64,000 bases of DNA from Brachypodium distachyon (taxonomy: Eukaryota; Streptophyta; Magnoliopsida; Poales; Poaceae): contig NC_016134.3 of assembly GCF_000005505.3 (NCBI RefSeq), positions 1,178,001-1,242,000 on the forward strand, in the 5' to 3' direction. A program made the position numbers and the translations under genes. Shown piece after piece: positions 57,322 through 64,000 of the stretch. Within the stretch, counting starts at the first letter, position 1; every line of letters starts with the position of its first letter. A model generated the notes under the pieces. It had not been told where the DNA came from and ran no database searches. It saw only the letters and a program-made list of their open reading frames with translations.

Positions 57322-57396
57322 CTGATATATGTTATGTATAGTACGTTCTGTATGTGCATGCATGCATGTACGTGCACAAAGCTAGCGTATATACAT

Positions 57397-57535
57397 ATAC
57401 GTACGTGCATGAATAATGTTACTACAGTAGGAGTAAGTGTCAAGCAGTGCAAAACACGTCTGGCCCGTATATACACGTATACGTACGTGACATGCATGTA
57501 ATGATACTACAGTGAGTGTCAAGCAGTATACGTCT
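57397..57535. repeat. Imperfect tandem duplication rich in ACGT palindromes
   Basis: TATACGTACGTG, then GCATG, AATGTTACTACAGTA / AATGATACTACAGTG and GAGTGTCAAGCAGT occur twice, about 80 bp apart (57397-57450 and 57478-57530). Confidence 0.65.
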
Positions 57536-59976
57536 TAATTCTCTGCCTTTTGTTTGACGGTGCGTCGTGTAAGTACGTGTCTGTTTGGCAATCTTTCTCG
57601 TGAAAGAAGAAGAAATGTTTTCTGGCTGTGACAGTGAACTAACAATAATGTGGTGGGACATTTCCCCCGTAAAAAAAAACAATGCGGGCGACAGTTTTCT
57701 AATCCGCGCAAAACTAAATGTTTTTTTTCTTCTTCGTTAAATTCCATAGAATCACGTTTAGGTGAATAAGTAGTCAGCACAAACTATTTTGTTTCGTCAT
57801 GCATAGAAATACAACAACAAAAATCTTCACGTACCACGTTCGTTGGCCGTCGATTTCGTGATGAAAAGACAGTTTCACCCTTAGCTACTATGTTGATTTC
57901 CCATGCAGGACATACGCATTTCAAAAAAACTTTTCATTCCAAATCTTTGTCATGATCAAGCTTTGAGTAAGTTTCAACAAGATTTTTTTTATATAATTTT
58001 AGATTGAAAAAACTAAAAGTTTTAGCACCTAACACATCTCCTAACTTAGCTTAATAGCACAATTTTCAGGATGTAGCAATTTTTTATGTCTTGTACCTAT
58101 AGTTATAGTCAACTGGTTGTAGCGCTTTATTTGTACGTGATGCAATTTTTTAGTGGTGTATTTACAAAGACATAATTTTGAGTTCCCTTCAGGCATCTAG
58201 ACAAATGTTTTGTGGTAATTATCAAATTTCCTCGTTTGTCTTTGAACCCAACTAACATTGAAGCCTATGTTCACCACTGCGATTTTTTCCCCGATGATTT
58301 GCACTTTACAAACCAAATATGTCATGCAAGAACAAAATTTCCTCGCAATCATCCAAAAATTTGATAAAACTTCCCCTTCACAATCATTTGCATACATATA
58401 GGACGAAAAATAATCGCCTAGCACGGAAAGGGCTGCGGCCAATTAGCTACCGTAAGTACACTAAGCCACGTGGCCGATCTACAGCCGTCCAGATCCATGG
58501 GCCTCTGCCGCATCGCACGGCCCCTGACCGGTCAACCCGGGTCTCCCCCGTCTCCTCTTCCCGCCAGTAGCGCCGTCCAGAGCCAAACCTACTCCACGGA
58601 TCTTCTACGGCCACCACTCTACTCCTTGCTCTATTTGTCTCAGCACCAAACCATGTAAAATTTGCAGGCTTGCACGTTTGTGATTGGCTGCTGCGTGAAG
58701 CTGTGAGCTCGTTGCCGGCCACAGAAGATCAGGAAGAGGCGGCAGCAGTAGTGCCACCAGCTTTTGACTGTTTGGATTTGCAGGAGAACAGAGGAGGAAC
58801 AGTATTAATAAACAGAGCATCAAACTGCCTTTTGTTTCATTGTTTCAAATTAAATTAAAAGACCCTAAGTTCTGTTTCATACTATTGCTGGATAGTGACA
58901 TGTCATGGAATTAACATGAGCAAGAAACAAAGCCCCACTTTTTTTTTTGCATATTTTTAATTTCCTTTGTGGAAGCTTTTGAATGAATTTATTAAAAGCA
59001 GGAAGATGGTTCAAAGTAGGATTTTTTTTTATTCCATGGAGGTGTTCCTTAATAAGGCTGCATTAGTCTGAGCAGACAGTAATAGCAGGCCAGCTGCACG
59101 CGTGATGCGTTTTAGCTCCCTTTTTTCTAAAAACAGTGTGTTCTTTAGTAAGCTTTTTATCGAAAATAGCAGTGAAAAATTGATATTACAAAGCTAGGCT
59201 TCTTGAAAAGAATAGAAACTTGAAGCAATAAATGAAATAAAATAATAACAATGCTCACACAGGTTTCTAAAAAGTACTAATGGGAAAAATAAATAAATTA
59301 CTGCTCCTCTCCACGGCTAAAGATTCTTTTTTTGGGCTGCGATTCCTAAAGAATCTTTTTGTTTGCGTGACAGTAGAACTTGGTAACTTTGCAATGCTTA
59401 AAGCTGCCTCTTATCCACCACTGAACCCTACCAGAAAAACCTCTCTGTTTTGGACACTTTGGAGCTCTGGGTTGAACACTTGAACTTTCAGATAAGAGAG
59501 AGGATGGTGTGCTGCACAATGCATTTCAACAAGGCCAAAACTGCTTCTAATTAACCAAGCACATTTAGCATTGAACGTCTCTGATTATATTGTGCAAAAA
59601 AAAACCTCTGATTAATAATGTGTGAAACATTTGTTCCATTATTAAATTGATTCAACCAGCAGTCTAGAAAAAAGTTCTTTTTTTCTTTCAAAGAGCTGGA
59701 AGAAGGAGATGAAAATTCAGGAAAGGAAATGTGTCATTCTCATATGTGAAGAGAGAGACTCCATGTGAAGACCCCAGAGTAGCAGTATTAAAACCAGGCC
59801 CAGGCAGCGTGCTCTCCTCTTCCAACACCAACCACTCTCCCAAGAACCGGAAAGCAGCAGAACGGCATGGCGACCAGCAGTGGAGCGCGCCGCGTGCCAT
59901 GACGAGGCACCGTCCTTGGCCTCCTCCTCCTCCTTCTTCAGTTCCGGTAGCAGCGATACACAGCGGCGGCGGCGGG

Positions 59977-62900
59977 ATGGCGAGGCTGTCGCCTGGGGCG
60001 GGGGCGCCGCAGGTGGACACGGGCAAGTACGTGCGGTACACGCCGGAGCAGGTGGAGGCGCTGGAGCGCGTCTACACCGAGTGCCCCAAGCCCAGCTCGC
60101 TCCGCAGGCAGCAGATCATCAGGGACTGCCCCATCCTCTGCAACATCGAGCCCAAGCAGATCAAGGTCTGGTTCCAGAACCGCAGGTCCGTCAACTGCTT
60201 CTCTGCCTCCCCCATCCTCTCTCTCTCGTTCTCTCGATCTGGGTTCGCCTCTTCTTTTCTGGTGTGTTCGTTCTTCCCGGGCATAGCCGCCTTGTTCCGC
60301 TGCTTTCTTTCTGTGTTCTTGGAGATTGCTAGATAGATGTGCATTTTTAGGGGAATTTTTGTGTGTGCCTCTGATATCGAGTTATTGACAATGCGACGGG
60401 TTTCCTGTCTTTTTATTGGAGATTTATTTGGTGAATGTGCGTTCCTTGCTCTGTTCTGGAAAAGTTTCCAAATATGTCTCCATTTTGGGCTAAATCTTGT
60501 TAGGGAATGTTCCTTCGGAGAGCCTAAATGATGCACCTTTGCCTGCTTGTTTGAATTTGATCTTGATTTAAGGCTAAAGCTCACTTCGTTCGAAAACCTC
60601 CATGAGGATTTTGTGGCCAATATGAGAGGCGCCTTTTTTCTCTAGATTTTGACAAACTTTCCACACTGATTTGGGTCTCTGCAGCGCTACTGTTCTTTGC
60701 CATTTGTGGGGGGTAGCCAGGGAGCAAAAGATAGCATCTTACCCTTGTAGATTTTGTGGCACAGCTCTTTTTCTGGATTTAGATGGAAATATTTGGGCTA
60801 TTTTAGTCCTTAATCTGGGTGGCTATTTTCCGTGCAATAATTCTCTCGAGGAAAAATTACTCCTTTGCCATTTCGTTTCATCACTGTCTTGAGGTGGTGT
60901 TCTTGTTTAGTGTGCAAAATCTCATTCCATTTCTAAGGTTACCTTTTTCTTGCTTTCTCTTTCAATCTTCGGTGCATTATACTACAACTAGTGCAACAGT
61001 TGTTTCTTTCTGTTGGTAGTAGCTATGTGGAAGAACAGGAAGAATAACGGCACTTCTGAGCAAGGTTTAGACTGGACTTTCACAGATCCAGACACACATA
61101 CACATCACTTTCAATTAGGCAATGATTCAAGTATATCTTCTGTTTGCATAATATTAGCCATTTGTCTCTTTCGCAAAGGCCCTTTTGCCTTGTTGCTGTT
61201 TGATTTGATGAGGCCCCCTTTTATGCCGCACAAGGGAATATCGCCGGATTTGCCTTTGTCCAATAACAAGAATATTATGTGTTTAGAGGCCAATATCCTC
61301 TTGCTAGTTTATCTAGGTGCGCATGCCACTGAAATGTGCCTTCTCTTTGTGATTGGCAGGTGCCGGGAGAAGCAGCGGAAGGAGTCCTCCCGCATGCAGA
61401 CGGTGAACCGGAAGCTTACTGCAATGAACAAGCTGCTTATGGAGGAGAATGACCGGCTGCAGAAGCAGGTGTCGCGTCTCGTCTACGAGAACATGTCCGC
61501 GAAGAGCCTGAAGACTCAGCTCCGCAATGTGAGCTTCCTGCCCTTCTGGATGTTATGTGGGCCTGTGGACTTTAGAAGTAGTTTCATGTTATGTTGTGCT
61601 TAAAAGAAAAATGCTACTATCTTGTTGCATTTTCAGTGACATTTGCTTGCATTTCTGCAGGCTTCTGCGGCCACCACGGACACGAGCTGCGAGTCCGTGG
61701 TGACGAGTGGTCAGCACCATCAGCAGCAAAACCCTGCAGCACCGCGTCCCCAAAGGGATGCGAACAACCCAGCTGGGTAATTGAAATGCCTATTCTCATC
61801 TCTTAGATCAATTAGGTCTATTCATTGTGAGTTTGCTGAGATGTTCTTTACCGTGCAGTCTGCTCGCTATTGCTGAGGAGACCCTGGCAGAGTTCCTGTC
61901 CAAGGCGACAGGGACTGCTGTCGAATGGGTGCAAATGGTTGGGATGAAGGTAATGCAATTGTTGTACAAGATAGTACTGCGCAATGTGTTCATTTTTCTA
62001 GCTTGTCTGTTCTAATTGCTCTGAATTGTACCTTGATTACAGCCTGGTCCGGATTCCATTGGAATCATCGCTGTTTCGCACAATTGTAGTGGCGTAGCAG
62101 CCCGAGCTTGCGGTCTTGTGAGCCTTGAGCCCACAAAGGTATGATGCTGCTCATTGGCATTGCTTTGTGTTTTCCCTTCTGCATTCATGTGACACCACCT
62201 AATGAGCTTCCTTTAGGTTGCGGAGATCCTCAAGGATCGTCCATCTTGGTATCGCGACTGTCGTTGCGTTGATATCCTCCATGTTATCCCTACGGGTAAT
62301 GGAGGAACTATCGAGCTAATCTACATGCAGGTGTGCATATGCTCACTATTAAATTGCAGCTTTCTTTCATGTACTTGTTGTTGTACTGGTTGATATTGTT
62401 GGTTTTGATGATGCTCATTGCCATTTTAAACCCTTAGACTTATGCACCAACGACTTTGGTGGCACCTCGAGACTTCTGGACACTCCGTTACACCAGTGGC
62501 CTTGAAGATGGCAGCCTTGTGGTATTAAATCGATCTTTAATTGCCTGCTGTAATTTTACAAAAAGCATATAGGCTACTGCCATTGTTGTTGGCCTTTGTC
62601 ATGTTCTGATTGGGCTCGATCTGTTTGGACAAACAGTATTATGGTGACTGCCCACTATAGTGTAATAATTCTATATTAAATGGTGCCTTCAGTCATTTAT
62701 TTCAAAACTACATTCAGTACCTTGCAGTTTGCTGATAATGTGATGATTTTCTTGTGACTGCAGATCTGTGAAAGGTCGTTGACTCAGTCCACAGGTGGTC
62801 CATCTGGTCCTAACACTCCTAATTTTATCAGAGCCGAGGTGCTCCCTAGTGGTTATCTGATTAGACCATGCGAGGGAGGTGGCTCCATGATTCACATCGT

Positions 62901-64000
62901 GGACCATGTTGATTTGGATGTAAGTAGCAGCGAGGCTTTGTTACCAATTTCATACCTGAATATTTTTGCGATACACATCTTATTAATGATGTGTGTTTAT
63001 AGGCCTGGAGTGTGCCAGAGGTGCTTAGACCGCTCTATGAGTCTCCAAAGATCCTTGCACAGAAGACGACTATTGCAGTATGTGGGCTGTCCTATTTCAT
63101 CGCAATATCCATAGTTTTATTCACGCACCGGTGACATATAATGGTTGTTTCTGTACAGGCACTGCGGCACATTAGGCAAATTGCACATGAATCAAGTGGT
63201 GAAATCCCATATGGTGCTGGGCGACAGCCCGCAGTTCTCAGAACCTTCAGTCAAAGGCTCAGCAGGTCTGTAACTATTGAATGGACATAGGCTCTCACCG
63301 CTATTTCCTGGACTGCCTTGCAGCAATATTAGATGCATGTGTCGGTCACATCTCTAAATTTGAGACCATTTTTCAGAGGCTTCAACGATGCTGTGAGTGG
63401 ATTTCCAGATGATGGTTGGTCTTTGTTGAGTAGCGATGGCTCTGAGGATATTACCATCACAGTAAACTCATCTCCAAACAAGCTTGCTGGATCGCATGTC
63501 AGCCCTTCACCACTCTTTTCTGCCATTGGGGGTGGCATCTTGTGTGCAAAGGCATCAATGCTACTGCAGGTACTTATAATCCAATTAGTTTGTTGTTTCT
63601 CTACTAAATAAATAGATAATCTTTATGTTTGTTTCACTTGACCATATTACCACTATCATAAAGTTAACCAAGTGAAACTTTTGGATGATGCAGAATGTTC
63701 CGCCTGCTTTACTTGTGCGATTTCTGAGGGAGCATCGCTCTGAATGGGCTGATCCTGGCGTTGATGCTTATTCTGCTGCCTCTTTGAGGGCCAGCCCGTA
63801 TGCTGTTCCCGGTTTAAGGGCTGGTGGGTTCATGGGCAGTCAGGTTATACTACCTCTCGCGCACACATTAGAACATGAAGAGGTAATGAGTTACCTCAGT
63901 CTGTTTAGCTCTCTTATGTCATAATGAATCGACAATATTATTGTATCAATCCAAAATTTTCTTATTGCAGTTCCTGGAGGTCCTTCGGCTCGAAGGGCAC
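59977..64000 (+). CDS. HOX32: HD-ZIP III homeobox-leucine zipper START protein (3' end outside window)
   Basis: Exons: 59977-60185, 61360-61528, 61661-61776, 61859-61949, 62043-62138, 62217-62330, 62438-62521, 62764-62919, 63003-63077, 63159-63265, 63377-63569, 63694-63882 and 63971-64000 (continuing). HD-ZIP III factors set adaxial leaf fate, meristem and vascular patterning. Seen: homeodomain (GKYVRYTPEQVEALERVY ... IKVWFQNRR), leucine zipper (LTAMNKLLMEENDRLQKQVS), Q-rich linker, and START domain from LLAIAEETLAEFLSKATGTA onward; the C-terminal MEKHLA domain lies beyond the window. The linker TTDTSCESVVTSGQHHQQQN suggests the rice HOX32/HOX29 group; which member is not certain. The ATG at 59977 has a good context (GGCGGGATGG), but the frame is open upstream past 59899. 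Odd: the usual YENGYM..QL after the zipper reads YENMSAKSLKTQL. Confidence 0.9.
61941..62051 (+). promoter_or_regulatory. miR165/166 target site split by an intron
   Basis: GGGATGAAG at 61941-61949 joins CCTGGTCCGGATT from 62043 after splicing, giving the class-wide miR166 complement that also encodes the START-domain residues GMKPGPDS. The site exists only in spliced RNA. In known HD-ZIP III genes, changes here give dominant gain of function; this copy is intact. Confidence 0.9.

Larger units (their letters stand above)
48993..59700. other. Long gene-free region upstream of the HD-ZIP III gene
   Basis: About 10.7 kb without a recognised coding gene. 49565-49804 (+) is an open frame after a CACAG acceptor (FANNVLNIAKIRLPDGADYP) with no known family. 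50560-52650 has long non-repetitive stretches with simple CT/GA tracts, so it could hold regulatory sequence. 54210-54660 is locally GC-rich. 56750-57540 is dense in ACGTACGT and CATGCATG palindromes. I looked for miRNA sequences of the common families (156, 159, 160, 164, 166, 167, 169, 172, 319, 390, 396, 528) and found none convincing. Confidence 0.5.

Noticed and set aside
59880..60332. Alternative + strand frame over the homeobox exon
   Set aside because: Shifted reading of the homeodomain exon; it loses the conserved homeodomain and runs into the intron.

Overview
The window is nuclear DNA from a grass. It has spliced genes with GT-AG introns, GC-rich first exons inside AT-rich intergenic DNA, many Stowaway-type MITEs (TA...CTCCCTCCGT ends), and gene families typical of Poaceae. 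A pooid grass such as Brachypodium would fit, but that species guess is inference from memory. There is no prokaryotic or organellar signal.

Layout. (1) 0-1.3 kb: the 3' end of an unrecognised gene on the + strand. (2) 2.67 kb: a decayed tRNA-Tyr copy. (3) 4.0-6.1 kb: a two-exon cationic amino acid transporter. (4) 7.1-10.6 kb: a seven-exon WD40 protein, the U3 snoRNP factor RRP9/YAO. (5) 13.0-18.1 kb: an NF-YA transcription factor gene with a non-coding first exon, uORFs and an intronic insertion. (6) 18.9-43.9 kb: a lineage-specific cluster of membrane proteins. It holds two near-identical DUF4220/DUF594 genes, two small LEA2 (NDR1/HIN1-like) genes, two large LEA2 genes facing each other, a third DUF594 promoter that has lost its gene, and a WAT1 transporter pseudogene. 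(7) 43.9-49 kb: transposon debris, including a CACTA end, hAT MITEs, a fold-back element and a LINE fragment with a nested MITE. (8) 50-59.7 kb: a long gene-free region. (9) 59.98 kb to the window end: an HD-ZIP III homeobox gene with the miR166 site, cut off by the window edge.

The flanking genes (CAT, RRP9, NF-YA, HD-ZIP III) are ordinary conserved plant genes. The 20-44 kb cluster is the accessory part. Its repeated pairing of a multi-pass DUF4220/DUF594 protein with single-pass LEA2 proteins, its duplicated promoters and a patch of near-identity that looks like gene conversion make it the best candidate for an undescribed system. Its function cannot be read from sequence alone.

Exon coordinates were assigned by eye from reading frame, splice sites and family homology. 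No database search was run.
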